From Chloroflexota bacterium (GTDB taxonomy: Bacteria; Chloroflexota; Dehalococcoidia; UBA3495), in NCBI GenBank assembly GCA_022563275.1, contig JADFNR010000080.1, positions 1 through 15,379 of the forward strand: a stretch of 15,379 nucleotides of DNA, given 5' to 3'. The translations under genes and the position numbers were made by a program. Below, one piece after another: positions 7,796 to 14,960 of the stretch (its first letter is position 1; the number at the start of each line of letters is the position of its first letter). The notes under the pieces are model-generated. The model worked only from the letters and a program-made list of their open reading frames with translations, ran no database searches and was not told the origin of the DNA.

Positions 7796-7847
7796 GTTTG
7801 ACTTGCAGACCTTCGCGGAAGGGGGTAAGAGTCACTATGATGATTCC

Positions 7848-7875
7848 GCCTGACCCCGCCGGTCGGGCTTTTTTT
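7848..7875 (+). terminator. Intrinsic terminator of the cobalamin riboswitch
   Basis: GCCTGACC at 7848-7855 pairs with GGTCGGGC at 7861-7868 over eight pairs (one G-U) around a five-base loop, followed by seven T at 7869-7875. It lies about 57 bases after the B12 box. Between them CCTTC (7810-7814) and GAAGG (7818-7822) form a small hairpin that may belong to the switching region. This is the expected expression platform. Confidence 0.85.
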
Positions 7876-7929
7876 ATGCCCGGTTGGACGGCGGCCAGGT
7901 AATTTACGAAAATTCGAATCCTTAGGTTG

Positions 7930-7958
7930 TTAGGGGCTATGGCCCAATGGGCTATAAT
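7930..7958 (+). promoter_or_regulatory. Possible second promoter downstream of the riboswitch terminator
   Basis: A perfect -10 hexamer TATAAT lies at 7953-7958, with a weak -35 TTAGGG at 7930-7935 spaced 17 bases away. The heptamer GGGCTAT occurs twice around it (7934-7940 and 7949-7955), and a perfect inverted repeat TTGGCGG/CCGCCAA follows at 7986-7992 and 7999-8005. If active it would drive cbtB independently of the riboswitch. The weak -35 keeps confidence low. Confidence 0.3.
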
Positions 7959-8059
7959 CCTGGCGGAAAACCGGTCGTACACAGCTTGGCGGTACCGGCC
8001 GCCAACTTACGAGTCAATAGATCAATGATTGATATATCAAAAACCTTGAGGGGGATGAC

Positions 8060-8257
8060 ATGGTCCAGATGTTTCAGCAGTCCATAGCAAACAGAGAGAC
8101 TTCCCGATGGCTTCCCGCCGTATTGGTGGCTACCGTCGCCTTGTATTTCATTGGGTACGTGGACGGCACGGCCCAGGGCGCGTTCCTAGGCGGCAACATG
8201 GCCTATGTCCATGAAGCCTTCCACCACGCCCGGCACGTTGCCTTGATGTGCCACTAA
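8060..8257 (+). CDS. cbtB: Cobalt transporter subunit CbtB
   Basis: CbtB is the small subunit of the predicted CbtAB cobalt importer in the cytoplasmic membrane. The 65-residue product has the family layout: a short N-terminal tail, one membrane segment at about 17-34 (WLPAVLVATVALYFIGYV), and a C-terminal tail rich in metal ligands, with H51, H55, H56, H59, C64 and H65 in the pattern HExxHHxRHxxxxCH typical of CbtB and presumed to bind cobalt. The ATG at 8060 follows GAGGGG at 8049-8054 with about five bases spacing. It is the first gene after the B12 riboswitch terminator. cbtA follows after an unusually long 268-base gap containing a strong hairpin. CbtB identity rests on the C-terminal signature and the CbtA neighbour, which together make the call strong. 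Confidence 0.93.
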   Translation: MVQMFQQSIANRETSRWLPAVLVATVALYFIGYVDGTAQGAFLGGNMAYVHEAFHHARHVALMCH

Positions 8258-8311
8258 GCTAGGAGTCCGCTCCCGGCAGGCTATTCAACGGTCCTCGAGA
8301 AAAGAAGAATT

Positions 8312-8338
8312 CCGCAGTCTCCATCACGGAGACTGCGG
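8312..8338. terminator. Strong hairpin between cbtB and cbtA
   Basis: A perfect 11-bp inverted repeat (8312-8322 and 8328-8338) surrounds a five-base loop ATCAC. On the plus strand no T-run follows it. On the minus strand it is followed by AATTCTTCTTTT, which looks more like an intrinsic terminator tail. It could therefore reduce read-through from cbtB to cbtA, stabilise the cbtB mRNA end, or end a transcript from the opposite strand. The rest of the 8258-8525 gap shows no gene or repeat that I recognise. Confidence 0.5.
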
Positions 8339-8525
8339 GTCTACTCAGCCCACCAACCCCCTAGCCCCACGCAGCAACCGATCTGATTCTCACCCGGCGT
8401 CTCACCCTTTACCCTAGTGTTGCGCGTGCTCCGATGGCCCTCTCAGGCATTCATCTTTGGGCATCCGCATCCCGCGGCACTCGGCAACCTTACAAACTTT
8501 CACTGACTATTAAAGAGGTCCAATC

Positions 8526-9296
8526 ATGCCTAGAATCTTGATCATCGGGCTGGTGGCCGGCCTGTTAGCCGGCCTGCTGGTGGGTGGTTTTCATAACCTG
8601 TTTACGGTGCCTGTCATCGAACGGGCCATCGACTTCGAAGCAGCGCGCGCCGCGGCGCTGAACCCCAACGCCCCAGACGAAGACCCGTTGATATCCTTGG
8701 GCGCACAGCGGTGGGGTATGGCCATCGGGACCGCTATCTACGGCGCCATATTGGGCATAGTATTCGCCGCTGCCGTCACCGTTCTACGCAAGTTGGTGCC
8801 CGATTGGAAGCCCCTGGCCATCGCCGTAACCGCCGCCGCCCTGGGGTTCTGGGCCCTGTCCCTATTCCCCTTTATCCGCTACCCCTTGAACCCGCCTGGG
8901 GTGGGAGAATCGGACACCCTCACCTACCGGCAGGGATTGCAAACCATGTTCATGATTCTCTCGGTGCTTGGAGTCGGGGCCCTGATATTTGGACTCCGTG
9001 CCATCAACCAGCACTTCCAAGACTCAAAGGCTAGGCTCAAGATGTACGGGGTTGCGGCGTTGGCCTACGTGGTCTTCGCGCTGGTCATGTTCTTCGCCCA
9101 TCCGGCCAATCCAGACCCGGTCCCGGTGCCCATAGACCTCTTGGAGCTGTTCCGCACCTTGACCATGGTTGGGCAGTTCCTGACCTGGGCCCTGATGGCC
9201 GCCGGAGCAACCGCCGGGATGTACTGGTTCAAACGGCGAGACGAAAGAGCGGGCAACCGGTTTGATCCCGTGACCGGAGCGTCTGTCCGCCAGTGA
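8526..9296 (+). CDS. cbtA: Cobalt transporter subunit CbtA
   Basis: CbtA is the multi-span membrane subunit of the predicted CbtAB cobalt importer. The 256-residue product has six hydrophobic segments, at roughly 4-22, 64-87, 97-114, 139-157, 173-191 and 209-230. After the third segment comes FPFIRYPLNPPGVG (114-127), the proline-rich signature common in CbtA, and the first segment contains GFHNLFTVPVIE with a conserved histidine. The ATG at 8526 is preceded by GAGG at 8514-8517 with eight bases spacing. Its stop overlaps the GTG start of the downstream chelatase gene (GTGA), which implies translational coupling between cobalt import and cobalt insertion. It lies downstream of cbtB and the B12 riboswitch. 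Length is normal and nothing is broken. Confidence 0.92.
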   Translation: MPRILIIGLVAGLLAGLLVGGFHNLFTVPVIERAIDFEAARAAALNPNAPDEDPLISLGAQRWGMAIGTAIYGAILGIVFAAAVTVLRKLVPDWKPLAIAVTAAALGFWALSLFPFIRYPLNPPGVGESDTLTYRQGLQTMFMILSVLGVGALIFGLRAINQHFQDSKARLKMYGVAALAYVVFALVMFFAHPANPDPVPVPIDLLELFRTLTMVGQFLTWALMAAGATAGMYWFKRRDERAGNRFDPVTGASVRQ

Positions 9297-11371
9297 CCCA
9301 GCCTACCGCCGCCGCCAACGCCGAGTACCGGTTCCCGTTCACGGCCATCGTCGGACAGACGGCCATGAAACGGGCATTGCTCCTTAACGCCGTCAATCCC
9401 AAGATCGGCGGGGTCTTGGTGCGCGGCAAGAAGGGCACCGCCAAGTCCACGGCGGTGCGTTCCCTGGCGGCCCTGCTTCCTTCGGTCACAGTGGTCCAAG
9501 GCTGCCCCTACAACTGCGGCCCGGACGACCGGCAGGGGCTCTGCGCCCGCTGTGAACCAGGTGACGAGATCGCGCAGACCGTGGTCCGCCAAGTGCCCAT
9601 CGTTGACCTGCCCGTGGGCGCAACCGAGGACCGGTTGGTGGGCTCGCTGGATATTGAAGCGGCCATCAAGACCGGCAACCGGGTTTTTGAGCCCGGACTC
9701 ATCGCCGCCACTCACCGGGGCATCCTCTATATCGACGAGGTGAACCTGCTCAACGACCACCTGGTGGACATACTTCTGGACGCCGCCGCGATGGGCCGAA
9801 ACTATGTCGAGCGGGAAGGCATCTCGATCTCCCACCGTTCGGAGTTCATCTTGGTCGGCACCATGAACCCGGAGGAAGGCGACCTGCGGCCCCAGCTTCT
9901 GGACCGCTTCGGCCTGGCCGTGGAGGTGGACAGCCGGTTCACCCTCGAAGAACGCCAACAGGTGGTCAAACGCCGCATCGCCTATGAGGCAGACCCACAA
10001 GGGTTCATGGAGGAGTGGCGGCAGGCGGAAGAGGACGAGCGCGAGAGAGTGCGGCGCAGTCAGACGCTGCTTCCCCAGGTCCAGGTCAGCGACGACATCC
10101 TGTCGCTCATCACCTCCATCTGCGCCGAGTACGACATCGACGGCATGCGCGGCGACATCGTCATGTACAAGACCGCCAGCACCATCGCCGCCTATGAGGA
10201 CCGGACCGAGGTCAACGCCGAAGACGTGCGCGAGGCGGCCAACCTGGCCCTTTTGCACCGGCAGCGGCGGCAGCCCTTCCAACAGCCCAACCTGGACACC
10301 GGCCAACTGGACTCCATGGTGGACGACTTTCAAGGCCAGGACCGCCAGCGGGAGCCTTCAGACCGGTCTCAAAACCAAGACCAAGGAGAGGGCGATTCAG
10401 AGCCCTCGGACTTAACGCCGCCAGACTCAGATTCAGAAGAACCGGATTCCCCTCAACCCGATGATTCCGGGCCGGGGTCTTCGGGCCAGGAAGAGCAGTT
10501 CGAGGTTGGCGACCCCTTCGCGGTGCGGCCACTTAACCTGAAGCCGCCCGATAAACGCTCCCGCCGCGCCTCAGGCCGCCGCAACGTCACCATCACCGAC
10601 TCATCAGCCGGCCGTTACGTGCATTCGCGCCAACCTCAAGGCAAAGCGTCCAGCCTGGCCCTGGACGCCACGCTGCGGGCCGCCGCCCCGCACCAAGTGG
10701 GCCGCCGTGCGGACAGCGGCTCCGGGAATGCCATTCTGGTCGAACCATGGGATGTACGCGAAAAAGTCAGGGAGAGCAAGTCCGGCAGCATGGTGTTGTT
10801 CGTGGTGGACGCCAGCGGCTCGATGGGGGCGCAGCGGCGGATGGTGGCGGTGAAGGGGGCCATCATGTCCCTGTTGCTGGACGCCTACCAACGGCGCGAC
10901 CGGGTGGGCATGATCTCATTCCGGGGCACGAGGGCCACTTTGATGCTCCCGCCCACCAACAGCGTCGACCTGGCCAAGGTGCACCTAGAGGAGATGCCCA
11001 CCGGAGGCCGAACGCCCCTGAGCGCCGGCCTGTTCAAGGCCCTGGAGGTCATCGAGACGGAGCGGATCAAGGACCGGGACGTGCTGCCCCTGGTGGTGCT
11101 GCTCTCCGACGGCCGGGGCAACGTGTCCCAAGGGCAAGACTCGCCGCTGGACGAAGCCTCCGTGGCGGCGGGAATCATCGGCGCTGACAAGATACCTTCC
11201 GTGGTGGTGGACACCGAGTCCGGGTTCATTCGACTCGGCATGATCCAGCCCATAGCCACGGCCATGGGCGCCCAGTACCTCAAGTTGGAAGACCTGCGGG
11301 CCGACAGCCTGGCGGATGCCGTGCGTTTGCAGATGCCCGTCATCGGCGAGGCCCCGCCACACGTAGATTAA
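9293..11371 (+). CDS. Fused ChlI-ChlD-type AAA+/VWA chelatase subunit (predicted cobaltochelatase)
   Basis: The 692-residue product combines the two small subunits of a class I metal chelatase: an AAA+ motor (ChlI/BchI-like) and a VWA protein (ChlD/BchD-like). In the AAA+ part, Walker A is GKKGTAKST at 45-53 and Walker B is ILYIDE ending at D148-E149; a lid region follows to about 335. A very acidic, Pro/Ser/Gln-rich linker spans about 340-430, as in BchD. The VWA domain has an intact MIDAS: DASGS at 506-510, T570 or T574 in TGGRTPL, and D606 in LSDGRGN. The start is a GTG at 9293 overlapping the cbtA stop by four bases. With CobN present, no chlorophyll genes and cobalt-transport neighbours, it is predicted to power cobalt insertion with CobN, replacing separate CobS and CobT. 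The fusion form is known in many bacteria, so it is not itself novel. Use with a magnesium chelatase elsewhere in the genome is the alternative. Confidence 0.9.
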   Translation: MTQPTAAANAEYRFPFTAIVGQTAMKRALLLNAVNPKIGGVLVRGKKGTAKSTAVRSLAALLPSVTVVQGCPYNCGPDDRQGLCARCEPGDEIAQTVVRQVPIVDLPVGATEDRLVGSLDIEAAIKTGNRVFEPGLIAATHRGILYIDEVNLLNDHLVDILLDAAAMGRNYVEREGISISHRSEFILVGTMNPEEGDLRPQLLDRFGLAVEVDSRFTLEERQQVVKRRIAYEADPQGFMEEWRQAEEDERERVRRSQTLLPQVQVSDDILSLITSICAEYDIDGMRGDIVMYKTASTIAAYEDRTEVNAEDVREAANLALLHRQRRQPFQQPNLDTGQLDSMVDDFQGQDRQREPSDRSQNQDQGEGDSEPSDLTPPDSDSEEPDSPQPDDSGPGSSGQEEQFEVGDPFAVRPLNLKPPDKRSRRASGRRNVTITDSSAGRYVHSRQPQGKASSLALDATLRAAAPHQVGRRADSGSGNAILVEPWDVREKVRESKSGSMVLFVVDASGSMGAQRRMVAVKGAIMSLLLDAYQRRDRVGMISFRGTRATLMLPPTNSVDLAKVHLEEMPTGGRTPLSAGLFKALEVIETERIKDRDVLPLVVLLSDGRGNVSQGQDSPLDEASVAAGIIGADKIPSVVVDTESGFIRLGMIQPIATAMGAQYLKLEDLRADSLADAVRLQMPVIGEAPPHVD

Positions 11372-11394
11372 GGCCACCCCTACACCCGGCCCCG

Positions 11395-11423
11395 TTTACA
11401 TCGCCCACGGTAGTTGGTAACCT
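11395..11423 (+). promoter_or_regulatory. Weak candidate promoter for glycyl-tRNA synthetase
   Basis: TTTACA at 11395-11400 (five of six -35 positions) is followed after 17 bases by TAACCT at 11418-11423, which matches the -10 consensus at only three positions. It lies in the 110-base gap before the synthetase gene, where a promoter is expected. No terminator for the preceding operon is obvious in the same gap. Confidence 0.3.
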
Positions 11424-11481
11424 CGACTGTGGTCCGATTACGACGATAAATCCCTTTTCCCGAACCTCAGGAGGTACCCTT

Positions 11482-12864
11482 TTGGCCCGCCATATGCCCT
11501 ATGCCGACATGGACAAGATGATGTCCCTGTCCAAGCGCCGGGGTTTCATGTTTCAAAGCTCCGAGATCTACGGCGGCCTGGGTTCCACCTGGGACTACGG
11601 CCCCCTGGGCGTCGAGCTGAAACGCAACGTGAAAGAGGCCTGGTGGCGCTCGGTGATCACCGAGCGGGACGACATGGTGGGCCTGGACGCCGCCATCCTG
11701 ATGCACCCACAGGTGTGGGTCGCCAGCGGCCACGTGGAGAATTTCAGCGATCCATTGGTCGAGTGCAAGGAGTGCAATTCCCGATTCCGCCAAGACCATA
11801 TCTTGGAGGCCACCGGCGTGGACCCGGAGTCGCCGGAGGCTGCGGCCGCCCTTAAAGAACTGCGCTGCCCCGAATGCGGCGGCGAACTGGGAGAACCGCG
11901 CCGCTTCAACCTGATGTTCAAAACCTTCATGGGCCCGGTGGAAGACACGGCCAACGAGGTATTCCTGCGCCCCGAAACGGCCCAGGGCATCTTCGTCAAT
12001 TTCAAGAACGTGCTGGACTCGACACGCAAGAAGCTGCCCTTCGGCATCGGCCAGATCGGCAAGTCATTCCGGAACGAGATCACCCCCGGCAACTTCACCT
12101 TCCGCACCAGAGAATTCGAGCAGATGGAGGCGGAGTTTTTCGTGAAGCCGGGCACCGAAGAAGAATGGCTGGACCATTGGGTCAAAGCCCGCTTCCAGTG
12201 GTATATCGACTACGGGATACGGCCCGAGAACCTGAGACTGCGCCAGCATGGCGAAGACGAGCTGGCCCACTACGCCAAGGCCTGCTACGACATCGAGTAC
12301 CGTTTCCCCTGGGGCTGGGCTGAACTTGAGGGGATCGCCAACCGTGGTGACTTCGACCTGCGCCAGCACCAGGAATTCAGCGGCCAAGACCTGACCTACT
12401 TCGACGAATCGGCCGGGGAAGGCGAAGAGAAGCGGTACCTGCCTTACGTGATCGAGCCATCCGGCGGCGTCGACCGGGCCACCTTGGCCTTCTGGCTGGA
12501 CGCCTACGACGAGGAACCTGACGGTGAGAACATCCGCGTGGTCTCCCACATCCACCGGGACCTGGCGCCGGTCACCGTGGCCGCCTTGCCTTTGAGCAGG
12601 AACGATAAGCTGCTGCCCACCGCCCGGAGAGTCTACGACGTGCTGCGCAAGCACTTCAGGACGCAGTACGACGACTCCCAGGCCATCGGCCGCCGCTACC
12701 GCCGGCAGGACGAGATCGGCACTCCCTACTGCGTGACCATCGATTTCGACACCATCGACGACAATCAGGTGACCATCCGCGACCGCGACACCATGCACCA
12801 GGCCAGAGTCCCGATCTCCGACCTGGTGGAGATCTTAAAAGACCGATTAGAACACGCCTGGTAG
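11482..12864 (+). CDS. glyQS: Glycine--tRNA ligase, single-chain (alpha2) type
   Basis: This class II synthetase charges tRNA-Gly in the cytoplasm. At 460 residues it is the homodimeric eukaryote/Gram-positive-like form, not the split GlyQ/GlyS enzyme. The N-terminal [16 protein letters not shown] and [15 protein letters not shown] are the classical motif 1 region. CxxC pairs at C95/C98 and C129/C132 look like a zinc site in the insertion. Motif 2 is in [26 protein letters not shown], after ETAQGIF, and motif 3 contains [14 protein letters not shown]. The C-terminal anticodon-binding domain runs from about 370 with [11 protein letters not shown] and ends at [14 protein letters not shown]. The start is a TTG at 11482, seven bases after a perfect AGGAGG at 11469-11474; an internal ATG at codon 5 has no such site. 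It appears to be transcribed separately from the cobalt genes. Confidence 0.97.
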   Translation: MARHMPYADMDKMMSLSKRRGFMFQSSEIYGGLGSTWDYGPLGVELKRNVKEAWWRSVITERDDMVGLDAAILMHPQVWVASGHVENFSDPLVECKECNSRFRQDHILEATGVDPESPEAAAALKELRCPECGGELGEPRRFNLMFKTFMGPVEDTANEVFLRPETAQGIFVNFKNVLDSTRKKLPFGIGQIGKSFRNEITPGNFTFRTREFEQMEAEFFVKPGTEEEWLDHWVKARFQWYIDYGIRPENLRLRQHGEDELAHYAKACYDIEYRFPWGWAELEGIANRGDFDLRQHQEFSGQDLTYFDESAGEGEEKRYLPYVIEPSGGVDRATLAFWLDAYDEEPDGENIRVVSHIHRDLAPVTVAALPLSRNDKLLPTARRVYDVLRKHFRTQYDDSQAIGRRYRRQDEIGTPYCVTIDFDTIDDNQVTIRDRDTMHQARVPISDLVEILKDRLEHAW

Positions 12865-12873
12865 GCAGCGTAG

Positions 12874-12890
12874 GCGGCTCGCCGCGTTTT
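12874..12890 (+). terminator. Weak terminator-like hairpin after glycyl-tRNA synthetase
   Basis: GCGG at 12874-12877 pairs with CCGC at 12882-12885 around a CTCG tetraloop, followed by GTTTTCTATTT. The stem is only four pairs, so this is a weak intrinsic terminator at best; its position ten bases after the stop codon is suitable. Confidence 0.35.
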
Positions 12891-12934
12891 CTATTTACAG
12901 GCTAGTTATATTTTATGGGAACCCGGCTTTACTA

Positions 12935-13008
12935 CCGTTCGTGGTGAGCCCCGTCGAACCACCACTGCGCCGCAGCCAAGGTCCTTGGACGGGGCTCAGG
13001 ACGAACGG
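12935..13008. repeat. Palindromic intergenic repeat between glyQS and birA
   Basis: Two 21-base arms, 12935-12955 and 12988-13008, are inverted repeats with two mismatched positions. They begin CCGTTCGT and contain TGAGCCCCGTC. The intervening 32 bases hold a further small palindrome, CCAAGGTCCTTGG, at 12976-12988. The TGAGC...GTCGAA core is shared in form with the repeat at 14812-14872, suggesting one REP family. It leaves little room for a birA promoter. Confidence 0.7.
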
Positions 13009-13057
13009 AAGACGTTAAACAGTGATTTCCAAGCCCCGTAGTAGGAATGGACCAGAC

Positions 13058-13843
13058 ATGCCTCCTAATCTAGTTGCGGCTACCGTACGCCAGGGACTTT
13101 TCACCCGTATCGTTGGCCGGCGGCTGCTGTATTACCCGGAGCTTTCTTCGACCATGGACGAGGCGGCCAGGTTGGGCGAGGGCGACGCCGAAGAGGGCGC
13201 GGTGGTGGTGGCCGAGGTGCAGACCGCGGGCCGGGGACGGCAGGGGCGCAGTTGGGTATCCCAGCCGGGCAACATTCTTGTTTCAGTTTTGTTCCGTCCC
13301 ACGCTGGAAGCATTGCCGTTCATCAGCATCATCGGCGGGATAGCGGCGGCCCGGGCGGTCCGGAAAGTCACCGGCCTAAACCCCAAGATCAAGTGGCCAA
13401 ACGACCTGCTCATCGGTGGACGGAAAGCCGCCGGCATCTTGGCCGAGAGCGCCATCGCCGGGGATACCGTATGGTATGCTGTGCTCGGCGTAGGCATAAA
13501 CGTGAGCCTGGATATGGATACCGGGCAAGCCGGGGAGATATCCTCCTTCGCCACCAGCGTCAACGCCGCCGCCGGCTGGGAAGTTCCCAGGGAAGACCTG
13601 CTGCGCCAATTCCTAATGGACCTGGACGCCCTTTACCTGGAGTTGGGCCAGGGCAAATCGCCCATCGAAGAGTGGCAGCACCTGCTGGAGACCACCGGCC
13701 AACGCCTGATGGCAACCTGGGGAGACGACACCTACACCGGCGTGGCGGAGGGTACCGATGAATTGGGTAACCTGCTCCTGCGCCAGGACGACGGCTCCCT
13801 GCTAACCCTGACCGCGGGCGACGTCACGCTCACCGATCATTGA
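13058..13843 (+). CDS. birA: Biotin--[acetyl-CoA-carboxylase] ligase, catalytic domains only
   Basis: The enzyme makes biotinyl-5'-AMP and attaches biotin to the lysine of biotin carrier proteins in the cytoplasm. Family motifs are clear: PELSSTMDEA near the N-terminus, the adenylate-binding TAGRGRQGRSW, KWPNDLL with the catalytic-region lysine, GILAES, and VLGVGINV. The C-terminal small SH3-like domain is present to the end (LLLRQDDGSLLTLTAGDVTL). No N-terminal helix-turn-helix is present, so it is the one-function class that does not repress biotin genes. From ATG 13058 it has 261 residues; a GTG at 13022 would add 12 residues but has no ribosome-binding site, while AGGA at 13043-13046 precedes the chosen ATG with slightly long spacing. 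Palindromic repeats flank it on both sides, and no biotin synthesis gene is adjacent. Confidence 0.93.
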   Translation: MPPNLVAATVRQGLFTRIVGRRLLYYPELSSTMDEAARLGEGDAEEGAVVVAEVQTAGRGRQGRSWVSQPGNILVSVLFRPTLEALPFISIIGGIAAARAVRKVTGLNPKIKWPNDLLIGGRKAAGILAESAIAGDTVWYAVLGVGINVSLDMDTGQAGEISSFATSVNAAAGWEVPREDLLRQFLMDLDALYLELGQGKSPIEEWQHLLETTGQRLMATWGDDTYTGVAEGTDELGNLLLRQDDGSLLTLTAGDVTLTDH

Positions 13844-13890
13844 GCTTTATTAGCTTTTACGGGTATCCCGATTCCGATAGGCATAAAATG

Positions 13891-13970
13891 TCCCTTACCC
13901 ATCGCAAGGGGAAAGGTTAGGTCCGACGAAGTCGCGACTCTCGACATAGCCGGAGATGGGGGCCGCCCCC
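13891..13970. repeat. 80-bp dispersed repeat, copy B (before the SDR gene)
   Basis: This copy aligns without gaps to 6725-6804 with about 13 differences in 80 bases. It starts 48 bases after the birA stop and ends exactly at the AGGAG ribosome-binding site (13971-13975) of the SDR gene, so the element forms the whole proximal 5' leader. It contains inverted pieces such as GTCCGAC with GTCG and a terminal GGGGGC/GCCCCC pair at about 13958-13970 that could mask the region just before the ribosome-binding site. Confidence 0.8.
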
Positions 13971-13980
13971 AGGAGTACAA

Positions 13981-14787
13981 ATGCTGGAATCACTTAGCCT
14001 AGAAGGCAGATCGGTCGTCATCACCGGCGGAGGCACGGGCCTCGGCCGGGCGATGGTGCGGGACATGGCCCGCGCCGGAGCGGACCTGGTCATCGCCGGC
14101 CGGCGCACGGGCCCCATCGAAGAGGCGGCCGCCGAGGCGGAGAGCTTGGGCGTCAACGCCATCGCGGTTGCGACCGACGTCACCGATTCGGGCCAGGTGG
14201 CCAATCTGATGAAGTCCTGTCTGGACCGGTTCGGCAAGATCGACGTGCTGTTCAACAACGCCGGAGCGGTCTCGGACAACGTCCGCAAGCCCATCTGGGA
14301 CCTGACCGACGAGGAATGGGACCGGATCATGAAGGTTAACCTCACCGGCGCGTTCTACTGCGCCCGGGAGGTCTCCCAGACCATGGTGGACCAGGGAGGC
14401 GGCAAGATAATCAACGTGGCCTCCGGGTTCGGGATGCGGGGCGGCCGGGAGATCTACATCTACTGCTGCAGCAAGGGCGGCATGATCCAGCTCAGCAGAG
14501 TCCTGTCCTTCAACCTGGCCCGTTACGGCATAACGGCCAACACCATCGTGCCCGGCTTCGTGCCCACCGGGGCGACCGACACCATGTCCGCCAGCCTGCC
14601 TCGGGGAGGCGAGTTCCTGCCCACCGGCAAACTGGGCAAGCCCGCCGACTTTGGCCCGTTGGCCGTCTACCTGGCCTCGGCGGCTTCGGATTACATGACC
14701 GGCGAGATGATAATCGCCGACGGCGGTGGGCTGGCGGCGGGGATAAATCCCACGGGCCACGCTCCGGTCATCCCTCTGGAAGCCTAG
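13981..14787 (+). CDS. Short-chain dehydrogenase/reductase (classical SDR)
   Basis: The 268-residue product is a classical SDR, an NAD(P)-dependent oxidoreductase of unknown substrate, predicted cytoplasmic. The cofactor motif TGGGTGLG is at 15-22, NNAG at 92-95, and the catalytic tetrad is N120, S148, Y161 and K165 (YCCSK). An arginine pair in IAGRRTG after the second strand suggests NADP(H) preference, which is an inference. The C-terminal end has the usual SDYMTGEMIIADGG before the tail. The ATG at 13981 follows AGGAG at 13971-13975 by five bases. The upstream leader is copy B of the 80-bp repeat. A second SDR-like gene begins 173 bases downstream. It resembles 3-oxoacyl-ACP reductase or gluconate 5-dehydrogenase-type SDRs, but motifs alone cannot fix the substrate. 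Confidence 0.93.
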   Translation: MLESLSLEGRSVVITGGGTGLGRAMVRDMARAGADLVIAGRRTGPIEEAAAEAESLGVNAIAVATDVTDSGQVANLMKSCLDRFGKIDVLFNNAGAVSDNVRKPIWDLTDEEWDRIMKVNLTGAFYCAREVSQTMVDQGGGKIINVASGFGMRGGREIYIYCCSKGGMIQLSRVLSFNLARYGITANTIVPGFVPTGATDTMSASLPRGGEFLPTGKLGKPADFGPLAVYLASAASDYMTGEMIIADGGGLAAGINPTGHAPVIPLEA

Positions 14788-14811
14788 CCAGATAGTCGTT
14801 GAGAGACATGG

Positions 14812-14872
14812 TTCGACAAGCCCACCATCAGCGGGAGAAAATCTGATTTCCGCTCATCCTGAGCTTGTCGAA
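14812..14872. repeat. Palindromic intergenic repeat between the two SDR genes
   Basis: Arms at 14812-14834 and 14850-14872 (23 bases each) are inverted repeats matching at 19 positions around a 15-base loop. The right arm contains TCATCCTGAGCTTGTCGAA, a sequence type widespread as intergenic palindromes in many bacterial genomes. It occupies most of the first half of the 173-base gap. Confidence 0.7.
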
Positions 14873-14960
14873 GGACCCATTGAGTCGTGGTTGCGGTTAT
14901 CGAAACAAACTCTAGCAGCTTCAACAGAAACCTAACGGTCCCAGAGACAGGAGAACATCG

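Noticed and set aside
8440..8500. SAM-riboswitch-like CGGCAACC string in the cbtB-cbtA gap
   Set aside because: Only this short string matches; the paired core and upstream stems of SAM riboswitches are not found around it.
9065..10333. 422-codon open frame on the minus strand across cbtA and the chelatase gene
   Set aside because: It is antisense to two genes with clear motifs and has no family features; a shadow of codon bias.
12064..12798. 244-codon minus-strand frame inside the glycyl-tRNA synthetase gene
   Set aside because: It is fully antisense to an intact housekeeping gene and has no motif.
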